Source of the DNA: Solibacillus sp. FSL H8-0523
Lineage (GTDB): Bacteria > Bacillota > Bacilli > Bacillales_A > Planococcaceae
DNA: 64,000 nt
Direction of reading: 5' to 3'
NCBI RefSeq assembly: GCF_038051985.1
Contig: NZ_CP150291.1
Location: 124,001-188,000 of the forward strand
Shown here: in pieces, positions 25,250 through 34,060 of the stretch
Layout: each line of letters starts with the position of its first letter
Numbering within the stretch: position 1 is the stretch's first letter
Translations under genes and position numbers: made by a program
The notes under the pieces: generated by a model
The model's database searches: none
What the model was told of the DNA's origin: nothing
The model's input: the letters and a program-made list of their open reading frames with translations, nothing else

Positions 25250-26857
25250 TTAAAAAGCAGCAATTGTACCGTCTGTGCGAGGTTCTGTACCACCATACAA
25301 CACGCCGTTTGCATCGCGCCAAATAATTTGACCGCGTCCAAAGCTGCCACCATCTGTTGCGACATGAATGTCATGGCCTTTACGTTTTAACGCTTGCACT
25401 AAATAATTCGGGAAGTGCGGCTCCACATCAATGCGCTTATCACCAATCCATTGCCAGCGCGGCATATCGAGCGCGGCTTGTGGATTAAGTGCGAAATCCA
25501 CAGTATGTGTCACGACTTGGAAATGCCCTTGAGGCTGCATATAACCGCCCATCACACCAAATGGTCCTACTGCTTCATTGTCCTTTGTTAAGAAGCCCGG
25601 AATAATCGTGTGATACGTACGTTTTCCTGGCTTTAAGAAGTTTGGATGGTTTTCATCGAGAGAAAAATCATAGCCCCGGTTTTGCAGGGACACACCTGTT
25701 CCGGGAATGACAATACCTGAACCGAAGCCCATGTAGTTACTTTGAATAAATGACACCATGTTGCCGTCAGCGTCTGCGGTTGCTAAATAGACCGTACCAC
25801 CTTTAGGAATATCAAAAGGTGTTGGCTGCAGAGCGTGATCTGTTATTTCCGCGTAGCGCTTTTCACCGTAGTCTTTTGATAACAATGTTTCAGTCGTTAC
25901 CAGCATTTCATCGCGTTCTGTGACGAATGCTTTGCCGTCTGTGTAAGCAAGTTTCATCGCTTCAATTTGCTTATGAAGTGTATCTGCGTCCTGCCATTTG
26001 GCTTCTGAGTGCTGATAAATATTGAGTGCCATTTGCGCGACAATGCCTTGGCCGTTCGGTGGAATCTCCCACACGTCATAGCCTTTATAATTCACTTTGA
26101 TAGGATCGACCCATTCCACTTCGTAGCTTGCTAAATCGTCTTTTGTAAGAAAGCCATCGTGCTGTTTCATGAAGGCATCGATTTTGTCGGCGATGTCGCC
26201 TTTATAAAATGCCTCGGCATTCGTTTCGGCGATTTTACGTAACGTATCCGCATGACCGGGGGATGCCCAAATATCGCCGATTTCAGGCATGCGTCCGTCA
26301 ATTGAAAACGTCTCAAACCAAGACTTAAATTCTGCGGTTGTCAGTGTTTCTTTATATTTTTTATAGCCGTTTTGCCAGTTTTGCCCGAGTGTCACGGAAA
26401 TCGGATAGCCTTGTTCGGCATACGAAATCGCGGGTGCGAGCACTTCTGTTAATGGTAATTTCCCGAAGCGCTTTGACAATGCCGCCCAAGCAGCCGGCGC
26501 ACCCGGTACAGTTACAGGAATGACCCCGTGCATCGGCATTTTATCAAAGCCGCGCGCGACGAGTGCTTCTTTTGAAATGGATGTTGCTGAAGGGCCGGAA
26601 GCATTTAAGCCGTGCAGCTTTTTGTCGTCATTAATCCAAACGAGCGCAAATGCATCACTGCCAATGCCGTTTGATGTTGGTTCAACAACGGTAAGGGCAG
26701 CAGCAGTCGCGATGGCTGCATCAACCGCGTTTCCACCCTTTTTTAAAATATCGAGCCCAGCCTGTGCGGCAAGTGGCTGAGATGTTGCCACCATTCCGCG
26801 GTTGGCAATGACCGTATTACGCTGACTTGCAAACGGATAATGTGATAAATCGAACAT
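25250..26857 (-). CDS. Gamma-glutamyltransferase family protein (YwrD-like)
   Basis: A 535-residue Ntn-hydrolase precursor. The GGT core is complete: ANRGMVATSQPLAAQAG and GGNAVDAAIATAAALTVVEPTSNGIG at the N-terminus, and GGT at residues 353-355 where Thr355 should become the nucleophile after autocleavage, followed by DADGNMVSFIQSNY. No signal peptide is visible, unlike secreted GGT, which agrees with the cytoplasmic YwrD group. The predicted reaction is hydrolysis or transfer of gamma-glutamyl groups. TTG at 26872 coincides with the GGGGGA ribosome site, so the ATG at 26857 is chosen. It lies 21 bp behind the oxidoreductase gene and is presumably co-transcribed with it. Confidence 0.9.
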   Translation of the reverse strand: MFDLSHYPFASQRNTVIANRGMVATSQPLAAQAGLDILKKGGNAVDAAIATAAALTVVEPTSNGIGSDAFALVWINDDKKLHGLNASGPSATSISKEALVARGFDKMPMHGVIPVTVPGAPAAWAALSKRFGKLPLTEVLAPAISYAEQGYPISVTLGQNWQNGYKKYKETLTTAEFKSWFETFSIDGRMPEIGDIWASPGHADTLRKIAETNAEAFYKGDIADKIDAFMKQHDGFLTKDDLASYEVEWVDPIKVNYKGYDVWEIPPNGQGIVAQMALNIYQHSEAKWQDADTLHKQIEAMKLAYTDGKAFVTERDEMLVTTETLLSKDYGEKRYAEITDHALQPTPFDIPKGGTVYLATADADGNMVSFIQSNYMGFGSGIVIPGTGVSLQNRGYDFSLDENHPNFLKPGKRTYHTIIPGFLTKDNEAVGPFGVMGGYMQPQGHFQVVTHTVDFALNPQAALDMPRWQWIGDKRIDVEPHFPNYLVQALKRKGHDIHVATDGGSFGRGQIIWRDANGVLYGGTEPRTDGTIAAF

Positions 26858-26878
26858 AAACAATTCCCCCAAATGTTT

Positions 26879-27811
26879 TTATTTTAATAATTCATCGACC
26901 CAGCGTTGTACCTTTAAGCCTTCTTCAAATGAAACGATAAAGCTTTCCTCACCAAGTAGCACATTGCGGCACGCCTCAAGCATCGTTTGCGGTGCTTCTT
27001 TTGGTGTAACTTCCACTTCTGCTTCATACGCTTTTGAAGTGAACACCTGTGACCAGTTGCGTAATGTGACCGTTTTTTCTGCACCAAAAATTTTGTAGTC
27101 AATGCGCTCTTCTTGGCCAATGCCGGCAAGGCCGTTAATAATCATTGGAATCCCACTCGTTGTTTTTGCGAGTGCCGATACACCTGTTTCACAAAGCGCT
27201 TCGTTTTCTGGATAGGTCGTATGGTGCGCGGTAATATCGAGATCGCCAAACAGATGATGCGTTAATTGTAAGTAATGCGGGAAAATCTCACGAATGAACC
27301 CGCCTTGTTCACGCGAGGCAATCCACGGATTTTGCTGCCATTTGCGCGGCCATTCTGAGAAATAGGTATGTAACTCAATGCGTACAATATCACCGATGTC
27401 CTGCAATTCCTCTTTTAATTGATGCACTGCTGCACCGTACATTAACGGGAAGTGCATCGCTGTTTTTACGTTTGCCTCATTCGCAACTTGTACCATCACT
27501 TCTCCGTCCGCGGCGTCATGGGCAAGTGGCTTTTCAGATAAAATATGCAGGCCGTTTTTTGCGATTTCCTGTGCAAGTGATGCGTGGCTAACGGGCGGTG
27601 TGCCGATATAGACCCAATCTGGCTTTAGCGCAAGTAGCGACTGTAAATCGTTTGTCGTCGGGACGGTATATTTTTCTTTTAGCTCGTTTGTGCGCTGTTC
27701 ATTCGTATCGAAAATAGCAACGATCTCGTAATGTTCATTGTTTAAGGCTTGGTTAATAATGCGTTCACCGACAACACCTGTGCCGATAATCCCGATTGTA
27801 GTTTTTGTCAT
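26879..27811 (-). CDS. Gfo/Idh/MocA-family oxidoreductase
   Basis: A 310-residue NAD(P)-dependent dehydrogenase. The Rossmann glycine motif GIIGTGVVGERI is at the N-terminus, the EKP motif (HILSEKPLAHD) follows strand 5, and the C-terminal alpha/beta domain carries GGFIREIFPHYLQL, where the catalytic region of the family lies. The substrate is probably a sugar or inositol derivative, but cannot be named. CAAAGGAG lies before the ATG. First gene of a two-gene operon with the gamma-glutamyltransferase; the functional link between them is unclear. Confidence 0.88.
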   Translation of the reverse strand: MTKTTIGIIGTGVVGERIINQALNNEHYEIVAIFDTNEQRTNELKEKYTVPTTNDLQSLLALKPDWVYIGTPPVSHASLAQEIAKNGLHILSEKPLAHDAADGEVMVQVANEANVKTAMHFPLMYGAAVHQLKEELQDIGDIVRIELHTYFSEWPRKWQQNPWIASREQGGFIREIFPHYLQLTHHLFGDLDITAHHTTYPENEALCETGVSALAKTTSGIPMIINGLAGIGQEERIDYKIFGAEKTVTLRNWSQVFTSKAYEAEVEVTPKEAPQTMLEACRNVLLGEESFIVSFEEGLKVQRWVDELLK

Positions 27812-28040
27812 AAACTTGCTCCTTTGTAAGAGTATTCTGATAGTTAGTGTAGCATATTTTTCGGGAATCGGAATATAAAGAACAGGCTTTTCTCACAGTA
27901 GGCGCCGTTTGTGTGAAATACAGGGAAATATGTTTTACTTAGGGTAAGTTATCGCGCTTAAACTGTGAGTATGAAAAAAAGTAGACAAAAAGTGAAAATT
28001 AATTTCATAAATGGGAATAGATAAGCAAGGAGTGATCAGG

Positions 28041-29369
28041 ATGAAGGTAATAATTATTGGTGGAGACGCGGCTGGCATGAGTGCGGCGATGGAAATCGTA
28101 CGTAACAATAAAACAGCAAAAATTTTAGTGTTAGAAAAAGGTGATGTCTATTCGTACGGACAGTGTGGGTTGCCATATGTCATTAATGGCAAGGTAAAGA
28201 GTGCGGATGAGTTAATCGCACGTGATGTCGAGGAATTCCGTTCGAAATATGGGATTGATGCGCGCATTTTTCATGAAGTAACTGCGATTGATACGAAATT
28301 GCGAAAAGTATGTGGGATTGATGTGAATAGCAATGAACTGTTTGAATTTGACTATGATAAATTATTAATTGCAACCGGTGCTAAGCCGACGATTCCACCG
28401 ATGGACAATGGAAAGTTAAAAGGGATTCATACGGTGAAAACGGTGCCGCAAATGGATGCATTAATGCGAGAGCTGCCGGATGTGAAGCATGTCACGGTTA
28501 TTGGTGGCGGCTATATTGGTTTAGAGGTGGCAGAAACGGTGCGTGAGCGTGGGCTTGAGGTTCGATTAATTCACCGTGGCAATCAGTTGATGCCAGCACT
28601 TGATCCGGAACTCGCACAACTGTTGCTTGAGGAAGCAAAAAAGCACGGCGTTGAAGTGCTGTTAAATGAAAATTCGATAGGCTTTGAAGGTACAACCCAT
28701 GTCGAGGGCGTGCGTACCGAAACAGGGGTTTACGAAACCGATTTAGTCATTGTCGCAACAGGTGTACGCCCGAATACGCAGTTTGCAGAAGGCTTTGCGA
28801 AGCTAGAAAACGGCGCGTTAATTGTCAATGATCATATGGAAACATCGATTGAGCATGTATATGCAGCGGGGGATTGTGCCACGCAGTATCACCGTATTAA
28901 GCGCCAGGTCGACTATTTACCGCTTGGCTCGACAGCAAATAAGCAAGGGCGCATCGCGGGGCTAAATATTGCTGGTTTCAACCAAATCTATAAAGGTATT
29001 GTCGGTACGTCGATATTAAAATTCTTTAATTTACACATTGGCATGACAGGCTTAACGAATCAAGCGGCAGATGAGCTAAATACACTTGTTGAGGCATATG
29101 CCATGACCGTCAATGATATTGCCAGCTACTATCCGAATGTACGCCCGATGAAAATGCGGATGTTAATCGATCAGCAAAGCCGTAAGCTACTTGGGTTGCA
29201 GGTTGTTGGGGAACATGGGGTTGATAAACGTATCGATGTATTTGCAACAGCACTTTATAATGACATGACGTTTGAGGATTTACTCGATTTAGATTTAGCG
29301 TACGCACCGCCATTTAGCGGTGTATGGGATGCCATTATGCAAATGCCGAAGCGCTACGGCAAAAAATAA
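28041..29369 (+). CDS. CoA-disulfide reductase-type FAD/NAD(P)H oxidoreductase
   Basis: A 442-residue flavoprotein of the pyridine nucleotide-disulfide oxidoreductase family, single-cysteine branch. It shows the FAD motif VIIIGGDAAGMSAA, the redox Cys42 in YGQCGLPYV (as in CoA-disulfide reductases), the NAD(P)H motif VTVIGGGYIGLEVAE, the second FAD motif VYAAGDCA and a C-terminal dimerisation domain. Expected to reduce CoA disulfide or a related persulfide with NAD(P)H. An upstream in-frame ATG at 28011 lacks a ribosome site; AAGGAG precedes 28041. It is monocistronic with a strong terminator. Confidence 0.9.
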   Translation: MKVIIIGGDAAGMSAAMEIVRNNKTAKILVLEKGDVYSYGQCGLPYVINGKVKSADELIARDVEEFRSKYGIDARIFHEVTAIDTKLRKVCGIDVNSNELFEFDYDKLLIATGAKPTIPPMDNGKLKGIHTVKTVPQMDALMRELPDVKHVTVIGGGYIGLEVAETVRERGLEVRLIHRGNQLMPALDPELAQLLLEEAKKHGVEVLLNENSIGFEGTTHVEGVRTETGVYETDLVIVATGVRPNTQFAEGFAKLENGALIVNDHMETSIEHVYAAGDCATQYHRIKRQVDYLPLGSTANKQGRIAGLNIAGFNQIYKGIVGTSILKFFNLHIGMTGLTNQAADELNTLVEAYAMTVNDIASYYPNVRPMKMRMLIDQQSRKLLGLQVVGEHGVDKRIDVFATALYNDMTFEDLLDLDLAYAPPFSGVWDAIMQMPKRYGKK

Positions 29370-29376
29370 ATACAAC

Positions 29377-29424
29377 GAAGAAGGCACGAGCTACTATTGG
29401 GAATAGCTCGTGCCTTCTTTTTTT
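29377..29424 (+). terminator. Terminator of the CoA-disulfide reductase gene
   Basis: GAAGGCACGAGCTA/TAGCTCGTGCCTTC, 14-bp stem, 10-nt loop, seven T. Confidence 0.95.
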
Positions 29425-29432
29425 CGTCCAGC

Positions 29433-29591
29433 ATATAGCGCCAACTCCTCGAACATTTCGGTCCCTCCTGCAAAAGTTTTGCAGGAGGGACCTCCAATGT
29501 CTAGGCTCACACGATGTGAGTCATGTCGGTCATACCACATGGATGTGGCATGACCGACCGGTGTTGAACGGGCGCTATATACCTTTTTTTT
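29433..29591. repeat. Cloverleaf-like palindromic element
   Basis: An outer 10-bp perfect inverted repeat ATATAGCGCC (29433-29442)/GGCGCTATAT (29571-29580) encloses three hairpins. (1) GGTCCCTCCTGCAAAA (29460-29475)/TTTTGCAGGAGGGACC (29477-29492), flanked by CATT/AATG. (2) GGCTCACA/TGTGAGTC (29504-29522). (3) GTCGGTCAT-a-CCACAT/ATGTGG-c-ATGACCGAC (29525-29558). Eight T follow at 29584. It directly follows a gene terminator, carries no credible gene, and looks like a mobile palindromic repeat or a structured RNA. Its family is not recognised. Confidence 0.75.
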
Positions 29592-29896
29592 ATGAAAGAG
29601 GTAATAGTCAAATGGTCCAAAATGAATGAATATTTATGCGTTTTTGCATGCGAGCAGCTAGGTATCCTGCACCGGTGGAATCATGAAAAAGTGTAAATAT
29701 TCGTTTGAACTTAAAACCACTATAGCGCAAAAATAATAACAAAATGCCATTTTAATGAAACTGTAAATGACATGTAATGTAGTCGGAATTCGCTTGAAGC
29801 CTATCGCAACAGGGGTTTATCCGCCATTTTAGTAAAAATACGCTGTCATGTGATGATATTTACATAACAAATAGATGACACATATGACAAACGAAT
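29592..29896. other. Gene-free stretch between the palindromic element and the yxdL promoter
   Basis: No open frame with a ribosome site. TGTCAT (29844-29849) and ATGACA (29875-29880) are an inverted pair, and TATAGCGC recurs at 29721. Otherwise nothing clear. Confidence 0.4.
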
Positions 29897-29949
29897 TAAG
29901 GTTTTCGTAAGGTTGGACGCAGTTTTTTGTAAGGTTCGCTCGGTATAGT
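29897..29949 (+). promoter_or_regulatory. OmpR-type direct repeats and -10 box upstream of yxdL
   Basis: TAAGGTT occurs at 29897, 29908 and 29930, with a degenerate copy (GCAGTTT) at 29919: heptamers on an exact 11-bp period separated by 4-nt linkers. The last copy ends 7 nt before TATAGT (29944-29949), and no good -35 box is present. This geometry is typical of promoters activated by OmpR-type winged-helix regulators. Confidence 0.7.
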
Positions 29950-29978
29950 AAAACTAACAACAAAACGAGGTGTTCCAT

Positions 29979-30746
29979 ATGACAACTATTTTAAAAGTGA
30001 ACAATGTTTCAAAGGTATATGGCAAAGGCCAAACCATATTTGAAGCGCTTAAAAAGATAACATTCGATATTGAAAAAGGTGAGTTTGTTGGGGTGATGGG
30101 CCCATCAGGTGCGGGGAAGTCCACGTTACTGAACGTCTTAGCGACAATTGATGCTCCAACGGATGGTGACATTTTAATCGATTACGCCAATATCGCCAAA
30201 ATGAATGAAGAAAAGCTCGCAGATTTCCGTCGCGATCATTTAGGCTTCATTTTCCAAGATTATAACTTACTCGATTCGTTAACGGTACGCGAAAATATCG
30301 TGCTACCCCTAGCAATTGCCAAAGTAAAACCAGCAGACATCAAACAACGTGTTGAAAATATTGCCACGCATTTTGGCATTGCGGATTTACTTGATAAATA
30401 CCCCTACCAAATTTCCGGTGGGCAAAAGCAGCGTACAGCCGCGTCACGTGCATTAGTAACCGAGCCAAAAATAATTTTTGCGGATGAACCAACAGGGGCA
30501 CTCGATTCGAAATCAGCAACGGATTTACTTGAAAGCATGAGTCAATTAAACGAGCAGCAGGAAGCGACAATACTGATGGTTACACATGATGCTTATGCGG
30601 CGAGTTTTTGTCAGCGAATTTTACTCATTAAAGACGGGCAGCTATCAAAAGAGCTATTGCGCGGGACGAAATCGCGTAAGCAGTTTTTCCAATTCATTTT
30701 AGAAGAGCTGGCAGCATCGGACGGTGATATGCATGACATTATTTGA
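29979..30746 (+). CDS. yxdL: BceA/YxdL-type ABC transporter ATPase (antimicrobial peptide module)
   Basis: A 255-residue ATPase of the peptide-7-exporter (BceAB) class. Walker [10 protein letters not shown] (residues about 38-46), Q-loop [14 protein letters not shown], signature ISGGQKQR and Walker [15 protein letters not shown] are all intact. A GTG at 29970 lies inside the GAGGTG ribosome site; the ATG at 29979 (6-nt spacing) is the start. It overlaps the permease gene by 14 bp. Such transporters free cell-wall precursors from peptide antibiotics and act as flux sensors with a partner kinase. The YxeA gene downstream fits the yxdLM-yxeA arrangement known from B. subtilis. Confidence 0.9.
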   Translation: MTTILKVNNVSKVYGKGQTIFEALKKITFDIEKGEFVGVMGPSGAGKSTLLNVLATIDAPTDGDILIDYANIAKMNEEKLADFRRDHLGFIFQDYNLLDSLTVRENIVLPLAIAKVKPADIKQRVENIATHFGIADLLDKYPYQISGGQKQRTAASRALVTEPKIIFADEPTGALDSKSATDLLESMSQLNEQQEATILMVTHDAYAASFCQRILLIKDGQLSKELLRGTKSRKQFFQFILEELAASDGDMHDII

Positions 30747-32586
30747 TTTAGCGCTAAAAAACATCCGCCGCAATATGAAAAGCTATTCGCTCTATATCGG
30801 CTCGATGGTATTTAGTATTTTAATTTACTTCACGTTCGTAACACTGAAATATAGTGATGACATGTTCGCCGAGGCAGGCGGCTCGAAATTAATTAGTACG
30901 TTAATGAATCTTTCCTCGGTCATGCTCGTCATTTTCGTCGCGATCTTTATCGCCTATTCCAATTCGTTTTTCATGAAAAAACGTAAAAAGGAAATTGGCT
31001 TGTATTCACTATTAGGCGTACGCAAAAAACAAATCGGCTTTTTATTATTCTTTGAAAATATGGTCATTGGGCTATTTTCATTAATCGTCGGCATCCTGCT
31101 TGGCTTTTTAGCTTCAAAGGGCATTTTAGCGATTTTAATTCAGCTGATGGGCTTAACGATTGTTTCTAGCTTTACATTATCCGGTGAGGCAATTCGACAA
31201 ACACTGTTGATTTTTATGATTATTTTTTTCCTGACGTCACTACAAGGCTACTTTGTGATTTATAAGTTTAAATTAATCGATCTTTTCAATGCAGAGAAAA
31301 AAGGGGAGGCCTTACCAAAGGCGAAGGCCATTGCGGCAATTTTTGGCGTAGTGATGATTGGCACGGGCTATTTTTTAGCATCGGCGGATCTGTTTACGTC
31401 TCAGGCTTGGAAACTGCTTGGAATCTCGACGCCACTTGTAATTGTTCTACTTGTTATAGCTGGCACATATTTATTATTTCATAGTGTTACGGTATTCGTG
31501 TTAACGAAACTAAAAAACAACGAGCAATTTGCATGGCGTGGCTTAAATTTAATGACCGTTTCGCAAATGCTGTATCGTATTCGCGGAAACACCAAAACAT
31601 TAACATTAATTGCCATTTTAAGTGCAACGACCATTACGGCAGGTGGAGCAGTATTTGGACTTTATTACAATATTGGAAAAGATGTGGGGAAATCAGCACC
31701 AAATACATTCATGTGGCAGGGTAAATTTGTAAATATACAATCCGGTGGAATTTTATACAACGAAAATATAGAGGTTAAAAATAGCGATCTAACAATATAC
31801 AGTAATTCGTATAACTATACATTTATAACATTATCTCAATATAATAAAATAGCATCTCTACAGGGAAAAGAGTCGTTAGAGTTGTTGGGAAATAATTCGT
31901 ACGTCATTGATGCCTTTTATGATGAACGTTTTTCACAGGATTATACAGGAGGCAAAATGGAGGTAGGCAAGCAAATCTTTACGATTCAAGATTTTACAAC
32001 GGAAGCGATGTTCAATACTCCAACTGTATTTGTAGCAGTGGTTGTTACAGATGAGGCTTACGAAGCAATTGAAGGCGAAGAACTTACGTATCAAATCGTA
32101 AAAATGGAAGACGAGAAAAATCAGTTAGCCGTTTCAGAGAAAATTCGCAAAGAAATTGGCGACACGGGTACATTCTCAAGCTACCCAGAAATGTATCAAT
32201 CAATGGTGCAGTCATTTGGAGCGTTACTATTTGCCGGTAGCTTCTTGGGGTTAGTGTTCTTAATGGCAATGGGCAGTGTCATTTACTTCAAAATGATTAC
32301 CGAAGCCGAGGAGGATCGTAGTAAATACGAGGTGCTCTTTAAAATGGGTGTGAGTGAAAAGGAAATGAAAAAAACAATTCGTGCACAGGTCGGCTTGATT
32401 TTCGGAATTCCGCTTGTACTTGGCATTGTGCACAGTGTGTTTGCATTAAAATTATTTTCGACATTGCTAAGTATGAATATCATCACACCGGTACTTATGT
32501 GGATCGCTGTGTATTCAGCTATTTACGGTGTGTACTACGTATTAACGGTATCGTATTTCAATAAAGTCATTCGACAAAACTTATAA
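30733..32586 (+). CDS. yxdM: BceB/YxdM-type ABC permease with large extracellular domain
   Basis: A 617-residue FtsX-family permease starting [21 protein letters not shown], a typical BceB N-terminus. About ten membrane segments: helices 1-6 in the first 280 residues, a roughly 200-residue extracellular domain at about 322-500, then the last three helices. The extracellular part between 31741 and 31860 is much richer in A+T (about 20-30% G+C counted) than the rest. The ATG at 30733 overlaps the ATPase gene; a GTG at 30724 is less well placed. It forms the membrane half of a peptide-sensing transporter. The permease presumably signals to a kinase, but the two-component genes are 2.4 kb away on the other strand. 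Confidence 0.9.
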   Translation: MTLFDLALKNIRRNMKSYSLYIGSMVFSILIYFTFVTLKYSDDMFAEAGGSKLISTLMNLSSVMLVIFVAIFIAYSNSFFMKKRKKEIGLYSLLGVRKKQIGFLLFFENMVIGLFSLIVGILLGFLASKGILAILIQLMGLTIVSSFTLSGEAIRQTLLIFMIIFFLTSLQGYFVIYKFKLIDLFNAEKKGEALPKAKAIAAIFGVVMIGTGYFLASADLFTSQAWKLLGISTPLVIVLLVIAGTYLLFHSVTVFVLTKLKNNEQFAWRGLNLMTVSQMLYRIRGNTKTLTLIAILSATTITAGGAVFGLYYNIGKDVGKSAPNTFMWQGKFVNIQSGGILYNENIEVKNSDLTIYSNSYNYTFITLSQYNKIASLQGKESLELLGNNSYVIDAFYDERFSQDYTGGKMEVGKQIFTIQDFTTEAMFNTPTVFVAVVVTDEAYEAIEGEELTYQIVKMEDEKNQLAVSEKIRKEIGDTGTFSSYPEMYQSMVQSFGALLFAGSFLGLVFLMAMGSVIYFKMITEAEEDRSKYEVLFKMGVSEKEMKKTIRAQVGLIFGIPLVLGIVHSVFALKLFSTLLSMNIITPVLMWIAVYSAIYGVYYVLTVSYFNKVIRQNL

Positions 32587-32601
32587 TGGAGGAAAATATA
32601 G

Positions 32602-32961
32602 ATGAAAAAACTATTTATCGCATTTGGCGTAGTCCTTGCGCTATTTGTAGCGGGATTAGTGGTTTTAGCAACCGTCGATTATAATCGGCTAGGCAAAGAA
32701 AATGTCTATGTGCACATTACAGAAGATGGCGTAGAAGATCGGTTTGTTGCAGGTGATGGTGCGGTGCATAACATGTACTGGTATGAGCAGTCGGCTTACG
32801 ATGAAAACGGGAACGAAATGCAAGTGAAATTCTCGGCACACAAAAATTTACGTCACAATGCGTATTTAATGCTGTATTTAAAAAATAGGAACGAGGTAAC
32901 ATCGTTTGATGAAGTACAATTCGATGATTTACCTACAAATGTGCAGGCTCAATTTAAATAA
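32602..32961 (+). CDS. yxeA: YxeA-family (DUF1093) secreted or anchored protein
   Basis: A 119-residue protein with an N-terminal signal or anchor helix (residues 4-24) and a small beta-rich extracytoplasmic domain. YWYEQSAYDENGNEMQVKFSA and LRHNAYLMLYLK match the YxeA/DUF1093 pattern. AGGAGG-like sequence (ATGGAGGAAA) precedes the ATG, 15 bp after yxdM. As in B. subtilis it is the last gene of the yxdLM operon. Its role is not established; association with envelope stress comes from context. Confidence 0.85.
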   Translation: MKKLFIAFGVVLALFVAGLVVLATVDYNRLGKENVYVHITEDGVEDRFVAGDGAVHNMYWYEQSAYDENGNEMQVKFSAHKNLRHNAYLMLYLKNRNEVTSFDEVQFDDLPTNVQAQFK

Positions 32962-32995
32962 TAGTTTGACAATTATTAGAAAATATTGAAAAATT

Positions 32996-33038
32996 AACAG
33001 TCATAAAGGGGTTGCTCAGCTGCCCTTTTATGGCTGTT
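32996..33038 (+). terminator. Hairpin after yxeA
   Basis: AACAGTCATAAAGGGG pairs with CCCTTTTATGGCTGTT (G-U pairs allowed); the T-run is weak. Confidence 0.65.
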
Positions 33039-33067
33039 TATGATTTAAAAATAAGGTGGGATTTGAA

Positions 33068-34060
33068 ATGATTAGCGAACAAATTGAACGAAGAATATAT
33101 ACAAAAGAGGCCACACCGATTGAGCAGTTAGCACGTTTTTCTGAAGTTTTAGGTGGACCAACTATTTATATAAAGCGCGATGATTTACTTGGCTTAACCG
33201 GTGGAGGCAATAAAACGCGCAAACTGGAATATTTAATGGCCGATGCACTTAAAAACGGTGCGGATACGATTGTGACGTGTGGTGCTTTACAGTCGAATCA
33301 TTGCCGACTGACACTCGCAGCGGCGGTAAAAGAGGGGCTACATTGTCAGCTCGTTTTACAGGAGCATGCGCATCGTAAATTTGATGAACAGGCACTTGGG
33401 AACCAGCAAATCTTTAAACTTTTAGGCGCAGAACAGCTACATATTGTCGCGCATGATACGGATTTAGTGGCACAAGCATTGGCGGTAACCGAGCAACTAC
33501 GCAGGGAAGGGCGCAAGGTGTATTTTATTCCGGTTGGCGGTTCGAATGCGCTTGGGACACTTGGTTATGTGCGCGCGGCGGAGGAAATTTTAGCACAGTG
33601 TAAGGCGGAAGGTTTAGTGTTTAAAGAGGTCCTTGTTGGTAGTGGGAGTGGGGGCACACATGCCGGATTAGCGCTTGGTTTTTACGAGGGCAATGCACCG
33701 TTTTCGCTAATGGGGATTAATGTATCTGCACCGAACGCGGTTCAAGTTCTGAAAGTCGAGCAGGTGTTACAGGGCGCGGCACAATTACTAAAACTCACCG
33801 ATTTACCAGACGGGCTCATTTCGTGTGAGGACGGCTATGTCGGGGAAGGTTATACCTTGTCAACGCCGAAAATGGTAGAGGCCGTGAAACTTTTGGCTCA
33901 GACAGAGGGGATTTTACTAGATGCGGTGTACACCGGAAAAGTAATGGCCGGACTAATTGATTTTGTGCGCCAAGGGAAGTATACAAAGGAAGACAAGATC
34001 TTGTTTATTCATACAGGTGGCGCCATGAGCTTATCGGCGTTTGGTAGGGAATTCATATGA
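33068..34060 (+). CDS. dcyD: D-cysteine desulfhydrase / ACC deaminase family PLP enzyme
   Basis: A 330-residue fold-type II PLP enzyme, predicted to convert D-cysteine to pyruvate, H2S and ammonia. KRDDLLGLTGGGNKTRKLEYL carries the PLP lysine (NKTRK), TCGALQSNHCR is the substrate loop, GSGSGGTHAGL binds the phosphate, and FIHTGGAMSLSAF closes the protein. ACC deaminase and D-cysteine desulfhydrase are close relatives, so the substrate is probable rather than certain. A GTG at 33056 lies on the AAGGTGG site; the ATG at 33068 fits better. The last 4 bp overlap the acetyltransferase gene. Confidence 0.88.
   Translation: MISEQIERRIYTKEATPIEQLARFSEVLGGPTIYIKRDDLLGLTGGGNKTRKLEYLMADALKNGADTIVTCGALQSNHCRLTLAAAVKEGLHCQLVLQEHAHRKFDEQALGNQQIFKLLGAEQLHIVAHDTDLVAQALAVTEQLRREGRKVYFIPVGGSNALGTLGYVRAAEEILAQCKAEGLVFKEVLVGSGSGGTHAGLALGFYEGNAPFSLMGINVSAPNAVQVLKVEQVLQGAAQLLKLTDLPDGLISCEDGYVGEGYTLSTPKMVEAVKLLAQTEGILLDAVYTGKVMAGLIDFVRQGKYTKEDKILFIHTGGAMSLSAFGREFI

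Noticed and set aside
29324-29629. Open frame through the cloverleaf element
   Set aside because: It has no ribosome site, begins inside the reductase gene and translates inverted repeats; the DNA structure explains it better.
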